A DNA stretch of 64,000 bases from Leuctra nigra (lineage: Eukaryota > Arthropoda > Insecta > Plecoptera > Leuctridae). Below are positions 23,668 to 34,665 of the stretch, piece by piece. Below the pieces are notes generated by a model. The model saw only the letters and a program-made list of their open reading frames with translations, was not told the DNA's origin and searched no databases. Each line of letters begins with the position of its first letter. Positions within the stretch are counted from its first letter, which is position 1. The translations under genes were made by a program, and so were the position numbers. Location: assembly GCA_934045905.1 (NCBI GenBank), contig OW203762.1, positions 7,626,001 to 7,690,000 of the forward strand, given 5' to 3'.

Positions 23668-26002
23668 TGGAGATGACTTTCATAAACACATTTTGACAGG
23701 GCTATAAGGTCGATGCGAATTAACATATTCATCTAAACCATAATTGTCGTTTCCTCCACCGCCAATAGCTTCTTGAAAACAAGTCATTATAACCCAGAAG
23801 ACAATTAAAAACCGCCAATCTTCTCCTTGAAAGTCGAACCCCTCGAAGACGGCCAGCTCGTGTATTATTACGATCACGTAATGCTATTTCTTGTGTGAGG
23901 GGCGAGGGGGGGTGCAAGTGCGTTATCAGCATGAGTAGGGGAGGGAGGGGTAGTTATTGGGGCATTGGGAGCATCTGCCCCCGCGGCAAACAATACGCGA
24001 TGTTACTGCCACCTGGTGGGGGGTGGCGGCACTCGTTCACACATAGCGTACGTCGTAACCCCAAGGCAAAGTCACGCGGGAAAAACTTTTCGAGGAAACT
24101 TTAAGTTACAAGAAAGTTATGGTTTTATATGTATTTTCTATTTTTAGATTAGTTTCTTGTTCACCACCATACTCTTATGGTTCTTTCTCTAATTTTATTT
24201 GTTTGCGTTCTTTCCTTCGGTTAGACCAAACAACGAAAATAATCGAATTATGGTCATTGGGACAAACATTTTCGCAGTTTCTGATAATTTTTAGACAAAT
24301 CGGTCAAGAACTTACAGAGGAATTGACATTTAATTAACGATTGTTTTGCAATATTTGACAAATGTATTCAAAAATGTTTCAAAGCAATTATCACTGCTCC
24401 TTTGATGTATTTGATTAGATTGTCTTCATTACTATTTCTAAGATTTGTAGAACATCTACTTTACACGAATATTATTTCGCATGCAATACAAAGACTCGCT
24501 TATCAACGCGTTACACGGAGCGTTTTCTTGTTGTTTTGTTACTGTATCCTATTTTTACAAACACAAAAATAATCAAACTCTCTACAACAATATGCTGCAT
24601 AGCCAAAAGCTTGTTATATTAATATTTATAATATAATATAAAGTCTGTAATTTCTCTAAAACACCTTTCAATTCGGGATGATTAGCATTTGGTAGAAAAT
24701 TTCACATGAGTTGATGGCTCCAAGGTACCAAAAGGAAAGCTATAGGCAATCAAAAGTGTATCCCAGAGACTGGCTACAATTATACTAAAAGCAGGATTTA
24801 TATTTGGCCTCCAGATTTACCTTCAATACCTGCCACCTCCATGTTTAGCTGTACACATGGAACGGAAAACATTGACTGCACGACTGAATCCATGGCGTGC
24901 AATGTTTGTGTCCAGCATCTTCCACCCCTCAATACCGGGTATGCTGATATGACCCCTCTATGATATTACTGCTGCAGGCAAAACTGCCGCCCAAGTGACG
25001 TAGACGACTTGCCTGTGGTGGCCATGACACTGTACTTGAGTACCAAATGGTGTAGTAAACTAGGGGAGAGTAAATAGTATTATTTATTATCATACAGTGT
25101 CCAGGGATGGGCGGTAAATCACGTGTGGATGAGTAGTATGTATTATGAAGGTTTGTGATATTAAATATGTATTTTTATAGTTAAATAAAAAGCACATTCT
25201 TTGCACGAGGTTCATTGTTGTACACGATACACAAATATGGACACTTGACAATTAAAATTAAATTAAAACAATTTGTTGTTTAAATTAATGAACTTCGAAT
25301 TGTTTTCATCAATCGAGTGGCCATATTTGTGGATTGAGTATAAAAATATTAACAAATAGGTATACATTTTGTAACAAAAAATTATAATAAATAACAAGAT
25401 TGTTTAGGAACAAGAAGCTTCACGTATCCTGATAATCTTTTTGATTTTTTTTTTGTAAATACTTACATTTAGGTTAGACAGAATAAAATGTGCTGTAATT
25501 AGAGTATTATCAAAATGTGACTTATCGTCATTTTCATAAGTTGAGAACCGAATCTCCGTCGTTGAATGATATGAAATATCTTGTGTTATGAAACGTAGAG
25601 TTTAATGAATCTAATTTAAGTGTCTGGCATATAACTTACATAGCGTGAATTCTGCTCCGCAGTCTCTTCTGTAACAGGCAGTAACGACGAAAACTAATCT
25701 CGTTCCATGGAGCAACATGCAGCCAATTTAGGAAATAATTGCTTCATATTATTATTGCTTCGTTCATTTTGCTCCAAACAATCTTGACTCATTCCCAGTG
25801 TACATACTTGACTGTAAGAAAATAGATGAATAATCAAAACTAGAACAATTGTTATTTGACTTGAGTCGCGTACGAAACTTTAAAATATAAATAGAATTGT
25901 GTCGATCAACCCAATATTATTATAATTTACCAGCTCTGCTATACTTATTTGATAAATAAGAAACTTATTTCCTTTTAGTAATAATAATAATAATAAAAAT
26001 AA
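23668..26002. other. Mixed stretch without a supported gene
   Basis: A G-rich patch (about 23895-24040) with GGCGAGGGGGGG and CTGGTGGGGGGTGGCGG stands out. A segment at about 24810-25060 is compositionally gene-like but carries no usable frame. A TAA-type run lies at about 25979-25998. The fragment at 24479 is listed separately. Confidence 0.35.
24479..24530 (-). repeat. Fragment of dispersed family T
   Basis: On the minus strand this reads CAAGAAAACGCTCCGTGTAA, then CGCGTTGATAAGCGAG and TTTGTATTGCATGC. It matches the start of family T, and in particular the fragment at 42251, which has the same TCGTATTGCATGCG continuation. Confidence 0.7.
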
Positions 26003-26004
26003 TA

Positions 26005-26830
26005 CCGGGTGTCGCAAAAAAAATCACCCTGTTTAAGAGGTCACTATATCGAAACTATTATAGATAGAATTCTGAAATGTGTACACATATTAGAAAACAT
26101 ACCAAATTTTAATATGTGCAAGTTTCAAAAACATTACTATTGTAGGAAAAAAGTTACAGCTGTTCAAATTTGGTTGTCAAAAAATTGATTATACAGAGCT
26201 CAAATAGCGCGCGTAGAGAAAACTTCTAATGGCCTGGACGCTGTTTCTTCAAAACTACGTGCGATATCAAGCTGAAAATGTCAAATTATATTGAAAATAT
26301 ATTAAGATCGATTGTGTGAAAATTTCAATCAATTTGAATTAATGGAACGAAAATTATGGAATCTTGACGTTGAGCTTGAAAACAGAATAACGGGAAAAGA
26401 ATCACTTTTATAACGTGTGTAATAAAAGTTTAGAAATAATCTACATATTCTGACTCTACGCTCAACTTCAAGATTCCATAATTTTCGTTCCGTTAATTCA
26501 AATTGATTGAAATGTTTACACAATCGATCTTAATATATTTTAAATATAATTTGAAATTTTCAGCTTGATATCGTACGTAGTTTTGAAGAAACAGCGTCCC
26601 GGGCATTGATCGTTTTCTCGACGCGTGCTATTTGAGCTCTGTATAATCAATTTTTTGACAACCAAATTTGAACAGCTGTAACTTTTTTCCCACACAAGTA
26701 ATGTTTTTGAAACTTGCACATATAAAATTTTGGTATGTTTTCTAATATGTGTACAAATTTCAGAATCCTATCTATAATAGTTTCGATATAGTGACCTCTC
26801 AAACAGGGTGATTTTTTTTGCGCCACCCGG
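26005..26830. mobile_element. 826-bp long-inverted-repeat element with TA duplication
   Basis: Two arms of about 370 bp (26005-26373 and 26459-26830) are near reverse complements around a spacer of about 85 bp. The outer ends CCGGGTGTCGCAAAAAAAAT and CCGGGTGGCGCAAAAAAAAT match. Both sides carry TA (26003-26004 and 26831-26832), as expected for insertion by a Tc1/mariner-type transposase. It has no coding capacity. The transcript of either strand would form a long, nearly perfect hairpin. Confidence 0.9.
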
Positions 26831-26832
26831 TA

Positions 26833-27324
26833 TAATAATATAATAATATAATAATAATATAGAGGGAATATACGATATTCAATCTGTGTATAGAAATACT
26901 CGATTTTGCGTTGCACACTTTTGAAATTATGCAATCAAAATCTAATAATTGCTATTTGACTGAAGTCAACATATAGAGTTATATTGAAGTACAAATGTGA
27001 TTGCATGAACCCTGAAATAGAGATTATTCACGAATCATTGAAATTTACTTCCGCCTTTCTACCACTGCGGTACACATTTCTATGTCCAAAAATGTTTCTT
27101 ATAAATTGGCTGATCATCCTTCAGCCGTGCAAGTGGCCATCAATGTTTTCACGTATTTTTGTTGTTCATACATTATCTCATGAATAATATTGATTTAAAT
27201 TAACCACCGTATTCACATTTTGTATACCAAATAACATTTTTATTCATACAAAACAATAATACGGCGTATTCTAGTAGCAGATTAGCTTTGTGCAAACCCT
27301 TCAGTAATAACAACTAATTTAGTT
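26833..27324. other. Nothing recognised
   Basis: AT-rich sequence between two transposons. No frame or motif could be supported. Confidence 0.35.
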
Positions 27325-27842
27325 CCCATATAGAAATTTTACGTGACATCTTAGTGACCAACTGATGACTTTTCAACCTGACCATTTAATGACCCCAAGG
27401 TTGCTTTCCATGGTGACCAAGTAGTGGGAAATGTGTCATAGGGCCAGTAGTTGGTCAGCATGTGGGTCATCATCGAGTAAGTACCTCCTAGTGACTATCT
27501 CATGACTGCAAGGTGGAGTTTAGCTGACCCAAAGTTAGTACCTTACGTTACAATCTCATGACCAACTGGTAGCTCTAAGACGACCCAAAGTTAGTTCCTA
27601 ACGTGACAACCTAATGACCCATTGCTGACCCGAGCTGACCATTTGATTGCGGACTACACCTGACCAAGTAGTAGCAAACTGCTGACTACAGCGTGACCCA
27701 TAAAACCGTTACTACTAAAATATTTCAAAAATGAACATGTAATTAATTGTAACTCGATAGGTTTTAATTGTAATTACATTTTGTGAACAAAATTACAGAG
27801 ATAATTACAATTGTGATCAGAATCTGAAATTAAACGCAATTT

Positions 27843-27925
27843 GATTAGAACGAGGATCGAACCCACGACGGCGACGGTAGACACGATTAGAAGGCAGGCG
27901 CGCTATCCCATGGACCAGGCTGACG
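27843..27925 (-). mobile_element. tRNA-Arg-like SINE head
   Basis: The minus strand has GTGGGTTCGATCCTC, a strong B-box, and upstream CTTCTAA, which matches the anticodon loop of tRNA-Arg(TCT). TGGTCCATGGG is a degenerate A-box. The anticodon stem is broken, so it is a pseudogene or SINE head rather than a working tRNA. It lies inside the 2-kb element. Confidence 0.5.
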
Positions 27926-28599
27926 ACTGAGGTTCAAGTAGGAAATGTTATGCTGATGTTCTTTGATCTGGAGTGTGATATGTATTAGTCCGTATTTCCA
28001 TGCTATTTTAAAATACAAAATATAGAATAAAATATTAAATATAAGTTAATATTATCATAGAAAACTTACGTTGAATATTTCAAGTTGCTAGTGTCAAATT
28101 GACACAATAAATAGTTTGTAATTTCAGTTAAGACCGGTTGTATACAATAAATTTAACCCCTCCCTTGTACATTCATGCTTCAAGATTATGCAAGTCAAAA
28201 TACCTGCCAGTGGCACCGGTTGCAATAACTTCAAATAAGATAATCTGATTTGTTAAATGTGAAAATATACCCTCAAATTGGTTAAAAAGTGATAATGTTC
28301 CGATCAATATGAAAATTTGTAGATTTTGCGAGGATTAGCTTGTTTTAACATAGCTCAAAGATAGCTCGAATCTAATTGTTTGATTTTAATTTCGGGTAAC
28401 AATTAATTTGTCTTGTAAATTATTTTCTCGAATAAGGTACTAGGAATATTAACACTTTTATTAAATAGAGGTATGAAACAAAAGCTAACTAACTCCAACT
28501 CCATAATAAATTGCAAGTACTCCAAGTCGATAGCTAACCATGCATAATCAATTACCAAAACGAATCATCATCGCAACCCACATGTATTGATCAAATTGT

Positions 28600-29115
28600 C
28601 ACTCATGGGTCATTTCAACTAGGTACCTCTTCAATCTGACCCATAGGTAGCATAGTCGTGACCCATTTTGCTATCAATGGGTCATCATGTAGTAACCTAT
28701 GGTCATGCAAGGGTCATCTGACCCAAAGGTGGCATAGACATGGCCCATTTTGCTATCAATGGGTCATCATGTAGTAACCAATGGTCATGCCAGGGTCACT
28801 TCAAGTAAGCACCTATTCAACCTGACCCCAAGGTGGCATAGACATGACCCATTTGCTATCATTAGGTCATCATGTAGTAGTCAATTGTCATGTAGGGGTC
28901 ATTTCAAATAAGCACCTTTTCAACCTGACCCAAAGGTGGCATAGACATGACCCATTCGCTATCATTGGGTCATCATGTAGTAGTCAATTGTCATGTAGGG
29001 GTCACTTCAAATAAGCACATATTTAATCTGACCCAAAGGTGGCAAAGACATGGCCCATTTTGCTATCATTGGGTCATCATGTAGTAGTCAATTGTCATGC
29101 AGGGGTCATGATGAC
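28600..29115. repeat. Tandem repeat of about 104 bp, about five copies
   Basis: The anchor GTCATCATGTAGTA occurs at 28681, 28763, 28866, 28969 and 29073. Spacings are 82 and then 103-104 bp. Each unit has CTGACCCAAAGGTGGCATAG and one or more GGGTCA or TGACCC motifs. Confidence 0.85.
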
Positions 29116-29327
29116 CAAATCGTGACTACAGGTGACCCAATGGGCAATCAGTTTGTGACTAAGATGTCGTTAATGGGTCATGTTCTAGTCACCTTCTTGG
29201 GTCACCTCCATAGCTGCGGGTCACCATGAGTTATCTGTTGGTCATTAGTTGGTCACCTCATATTGCTGCATGACACCAATGGGTCAGTATTTGGTCATGA
29301 ACGGGTCATGAATCGTTTCTATATAGG

Positions 29328-31309
29328 TTATTATTATTTATGTTCTCGTAAAGAACGAATTTTAAGAATTTAAAAAAAATGCGAGTTCCTTTGCCGTTGT
29401 AATCTGGACGTTTAAAAGGAAACAACGTTATTCTCGCATGTTTTTTATTGTGATGTCTTATGTACGTAAGCCCCTTAGAGCGAGTCCTAATGGGATAAAG
29501 CAGGGCTGGAAGCGCCTTCACCCTCTCACGTTTTAGATCTATAGTTGAACATCCACCGAGCTATCTACGCCAATAATCTAAAATTACTTTTTTCCACCGC
29601 CCGATGAGGTATATCTTGGGAAATAATAATAAAAGCTTTTATAGGACTTTTGTATCCGCAAACTTGTACTTAACATCCAAGAAGAATATTTAAGTATAGG
29701 TTTATGTAGGAGATAAGCGTACCATAAGACATAAGATGCTACCTCTGCGGAAGCTTATGGGGATTAGATAAGCAGTAAAAAGAACAAATGTGTATAAAAA
29801 CTAACGATTTTCTATTAATTTAATTACAAATAAAATTGTTACAGTCTGAGATACCAAAGAAAATGGGAATTTCCTATAGAGCATAACCACAATGATGTAT
29901 ATTACAATGTTTTCAAAGGTAACTGGGATTTGATTGGGCACTTAAACATCTTGTAATTTCGGAAAAGCACATTTGCAACCGCTAAAGTTTATTACACATT
30001 CAAGTGAAAGGGAATTGGAAAATGACGCAGACAATTAACCAAGAATAAGTTTGAAAGTGTAATTTGGTGTAATTAAGGGATGGCTATTAAATTACTGTAA
30101 ACGTGCCACAAATACTTGTTCTGTGAGAAGATCGATTCCACTTTAAAAGTTGGCATGGTGCAATTTTCTTTGGAGTGGAAAAGTTCAGATTATACTTGCA
30201 TGGATAATTTAAATTGTTAGTCAAATGATCACAAATTAATGTTTGCTTGAAATGAACAAATTGCCTCGATTTTGGACATATCTTACCCCGTATATTGTTG
30301 TCCATGTTCCCAATTTTATATTAGGTAAAATATTATTAATGTTTAAAAAGAATAATAAACAAGAGGGTTTTCAGTATGATTTTAATCAACAATACCACTA
30401 GAATACTGTGCTAAATATTTTGTCGTAAAATGATTAGAAATAATTTACTCGAAATGTCATTAACTCATTATTTGGTATTTTTCTTCGCTTCTCCGATTAT
30501 AAGTTTGATGGTTGTAGGTGGTTGTAGTTTTGTAGGACACAGATCAAAACTGTAGTTTATACAAAACAAAATGCACAAAGCAAACAAATTATTTTTAAAG
30601 TGTAAATAAATAAATATTCTAATCACATGCTGAATGAGTCCAATCTTCATCAAACGGAAGTGCAAATCAAAATGCTAAACAGCTTTTGCTATTTAACGAC
30701 ACTGGTGTGGTGTTGAATTGATATAAAATGAAGAAAACAGTCCCGTGTTTTGAACAACAAAGATTCCAGATAAGAAAGACGAATAACCATCTCTGTTTGG
30801 AATGCGAAGGTATAAAATGTGTTGCGTTTCGATGCGACGTCCAACTTTGTCTTCGGCGCTTGTTTTAGTCTTGTTGCCTCCGAGGAATGTAGCCAAGTCG
30901 TCTCCGCAGCTGTCAATTGTTTAGTCTTATCGATAATCGAAGATGCGTTGATCGATAAACGAGGAGGCTGCAGATGATGCGGACTGCAGTTTACATCAGT
31001 TTATCTGTGTAGACATTTGTAACTATGATGTTATATTGGTTGATTTAAATTTTACGATATATTTATTTATGAAGTAGGGATTCTAAAACAAAGTTTTGAA
31101 GAGTACTTTCTGTAGTTTCTGAATGTTAGCCTTCTGAAATCTTCTTTCTCGAATTAGCTGTGAAATTAAAAAATACATCAAAGAAATCCAGGTATAGGTA
31201 ATATTTATTTTTTGAAGTTTAACGTCGCAAAGCACTGTCCTACAACTTTGCTAATGGTGACGAATGAATGATTATGAAGATGATGATGAAGAGATGAAGA
31301 TGAAGAATA
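29328..31309. other. Long AT-rich stretch, nothing recognised
   Basis: Only short frames are present (the longest is 75 codons on the minus strand at 30689-30916). No domain, RNA gene or transposon ends were recognised. Confidence 0.35.
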
Positions 31310-31450
31310 TGTAAACATAGACGGTGGGTACACCCAGCAGTGAACCTTCCCATTAAGGGCCTCTCACGAGAAGTCACGAATATGTCAGTCATAAAAGACT
31401 GCTGCGGGAATCGAACCCGGACCTCCGAGTCCGAGCCATGTTGCTCCGAA
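31310..31450 (-). mobile_element. SINE copy (family S), minus strand
   Basis: The minus strand has GGTCCGGGTTCGATTCCCGC, an intact B-box. It is followed by ATGACTGACAT, CTCGTGAGAGGCCC, TGGGAAGGTTC and GGTGTACCCACCG, the same block order as the other copies. The GACTGA hairpin is more degraded here. Confidence 0.6.
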
Positions 31451-34400
31451 GAGATCAGAAGATTGTCAAGTTATTTGATGAAACTTCGTTGAAATGCTTT
31501 AACTAATGATAAGTGACACTTTGGTATACATTGGCAAAGCGACCGCTTTCGGGTAGGTACAAATATCAATTTGTGAAGTTTTTTCTTCTCGATGTTTCAA
31601 ACACGAATTGTCTGCGTAGAATACGAATAAAATTATACAATTTCTACCTCTAAAACTGAGAACACTAATGAATAATGCTGTCAGTAAAAGACGATTGCGT
31701 AGGCTGCTTTCTTCAAGCATCCAACACATTCTCTTTGTGACTCAACAAATTATAATTTATAACCTTCATAAAACGGTACTAATAAAGTAAATTACCACTT
31801 TATAATAGTCACCAGTATCACACTTCAGCAGTATTCCAACGTAAATAATGGCTATGTAATTCAGTAGCTAGCACATCTTCATTTTCCTCCAAGTGTACCG
31901 GATAAATAGCGAGAGTAGACTGACAATTCTACGTCGTCTTCAATTAATTAGTAGAATGTCCCTAAACGGTTGAGACATCTACTTGGATACATCGTCTTTA
32001 ATTAACTGACGTCATATCGTTGCCATCTAGTAGGACAATAAAAGACTGGATAATAAAATAAGCTCTTATCGTTAGGGAACATGCGATAGAAACCGGCAGC
32101 TTAACTTCAATAGAAAACTCTTGCTAATAGTATCTCATTTAGGTTCAACAAACCAAATAAGGAGATGTACCACATTTAGCGTCTCTCTGTGCACATTTTA
32201 CATGGCTATAAAACTAAGAATGAATTGCAGTATTCCGAGATGTTTTTTGTGTGTTATAAAAGGTAATATCTATCATAAAACATTGTAGCATTAAAAAGTT
32301 GAATTTTTATTAAGTCTCCGTTTTATATTACTAATTGATTATGACAGCGAAATACAGATGTCTCCGTTTTAGTTTTTGTTACATAAAATATTTATGATTG
32401 GACATGAAATGAAAGCTAGTAACTATGAAAGGTGTCTTCTTTACTGTCTAACCTCTCATTTTAAGACGTCATTTAATGTGGCCTGCATCTGCCACCAGTT
32501 GTAATGTCGTTCGTTTACCTGAAGAATTAAACTTCCCCGGCCGTAAACCGTTTAATTAGACAGGAGCTGGTGTAGAGGCTGTGGTTTCTTTGATGAGGAG
32601 CTAAGATAAATAGACGCGGTCGAAGAAGATGTAGAAGGGGAGAGGAAATGTATGGGTGACACTCAATTTAAAATAAGTGAATTGTAGATGGGATATCTTC
32701 GTATTTTAATTAACAGGACTTTTGAGAACGTTTTCTGAATTGCAGTGGATAGAAAGACGCGGGTGAATGGAGCTACTAGGGGTGGGGATGTCAACCAACC
32801 AAACGAGATATATATTCAGAACGCGAGGATTAATCTTCAAGGATGGGCGAACTTGGGAAGCTGGACCCAAAAAAGAGAGAGATTTTAGGGAAAGAAGTCG
32901 TCCCGTGAAGTGATTGCTCCAAAACGGTCGATATTTCATACGCTTAACCCATGGGTTTATCTCGCCTCTACATCCCGGTTCATTCGAAAACAATAGTTCA
33001 TAAAAGCAAACACCAAACTGGGCCATAACGCACTTTATGTTAAATCAGATTACGTCCGACAAACTGAAAATGTTCTAGATTAAACCGGCTATATAATAGG
33101 ATGTAAAACCTTCCAATGAAAATGATCACACGAACTTTTCAAAAGCCAGCATAATCGTCGAAGTGAGGGAAGGATTTTCCTTTTTCCCTTCAATTCGCTC
33201 ATCAACACCAAACAACCCCCCCCCCCCCCCCCCCCCCCGCGCCGCGCTCTACCCGGCATGCCATGCGGGCGATGCGGGCATCATGCTAAATATCGGCGGG
33301 AAAAAGACCACAAAGTGTTCCATCTGTGTTGGACTTCAAACGAGCGGGTTGTTTTCAAATGATTGACGCAGCTCGCTTTGCCAACTCGACTCTGAAACGA
33401 TTTTATTATCATAACTAAATCTTCGTGGATATACTTTGATGAAATTGTATAAGGTTTTAAACTGCCTGCACTTTAATTAAGAAATCTCGTTTGAGTCTAA
33501 TGGATTAAGCTCGATCTTGTCGGATATTTCTACGCTCAAAGTGATTATTTCAATTATGCAAATATCGTCCGTCGGTTTCCAGCGCTCCAGCATCCGAGTG
33601 CAAATACATAATATTATTTCTGTGGGTATCTACAATTAGCTTTGAAATAAAACGCTGCAAGGGATAAAGGAAATTATAGTATTAGATATTCAGCTTTGAG
33701 TTAATCCTTATTCTTTGATTCCTATTAATGTTTGATATATTATAAGCGTCCAACATGAGCGTTGTAATGATTCTGATACTGGTTTGCATATTATGCGCGA
33801 AGGGATATAATATGTCAGAGCTCTGCATATACCTGCATAGTAAATGTCAGTGATACCGTCTGGATTGATGCAACCAACATCCTCGTCATTAGAAAATAAA
33901 ACGTGATACTTGTAATATGAGTCAGGGAAAGAACGAATAATCAAGGCAGAAACTATTTGAATTTCTACTCTTGGAATCGAGAGGTAGATGAGAAGGTTCT
34001 CTACTAAAAGGACTGCATATTTCCAGCCCTCCAACGCGTCATTAAGCGAGACATACCAATTGGCGAGTACGTTATAGTAAAATATAAATTTACTACTCCA
34101 AAATATAATTGTCGACGAATCTCTTGTTTGAAGAATACGAAATATCAAGATGGTTGTGCAATGCTGAGAAGCCCAATTTATAAACATATTTATAATGAGG
34201 TTCCAGTGCATCCGAATCCCACTTCAGTTACAGCTCATGAAAGAAAGAACGAAACACTTGATAGTTGGATCATGGTTGGATGTATGCACAGCCTCTCTAT
34301 ACATTCATGTTGTATGCATCTTAATAATATACATACACAACATTTCACCAAAACCAAACCATCGAAATATGGTCAGATGTAGGTACACTCAACAAATGAT

Positions 34401-34637
34401 AAACAGTATTTGAAAGAAATGGAATATCTGAAAAAAATGTGATGACATCATCCTATTTAGTCTACACTATAACACGTCATCTACCTCTAGCTAGTATGTG
34501 AGCTCTGATTTCATTGATAAAAACAAGGATTTATTATCATGGAACCTGACGAGCAGCCAATCCGTTTCGTTCAAATACCGTTTTATGATTTGTTGGGTGT
34601 ACCGTGTACGTATGCTCGGAATAAGACTAGTGCCATC
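31451..34637. other. Stretch without a supported gene
   Basis: Scattered frames are present, including a 106-codon minus-strand frame at 32706-33026 and a 167-codon one at 33708-34211. Neither has recognisable domains or splice partners. A poly-C tract inside is listed separately. Confidence 0.35.
33216..33238. repeat. Poly-C tract (23)
   Basis: Uninterrupted run of 23 C, followed by GCGCCGCGC. The neighbouring 40 bases are also GC-rich. Confidence 0.95.
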
Positions 34638-34665
34638 TAAGTGTCATAATATATTATGACACTTA
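34638..34665. repeat. Perfect 28-bp palindrome
   Basis: Two 14-base arms, TAAGTGTCATAATA and its exact reverse complement, meet with no spacer. No neighbouring inverted ends were seen. Confidence 0.95.

Larger units (their letters stand above)
27325..29327. mobile_element. 2.0-kb inverted-repeat element dense in TGACC motifs
   Basis: The left end CCCATATAGAAATTTTACG and the right end CCTATATAGAAACGATTCA (read inward) share CCYATATAGAAA. Both subterminal regions are packed with TGACCA, TGACCC and GGTCA motifs. Inside, units of about 104 bp are repeated in tandem, and a tRNA-like insertion lies at about 27843-27925. No transposase is encoded. The class cannot be assigned because the target duplication is not clear (TT on both sides at most). 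Confidence 0.65.

Noticed and set aside
24810..25060. Degraded gene or transposase
   Set aside because: Composition is somewhat gene-like, but no frame is long enough and no motif could be recognised on either strand.
33708..34211. 167-codon minus-strand frame
   Set aside because: Longest non-repeat single frame, but composition follows the AT-rich background and no domain is recognised.
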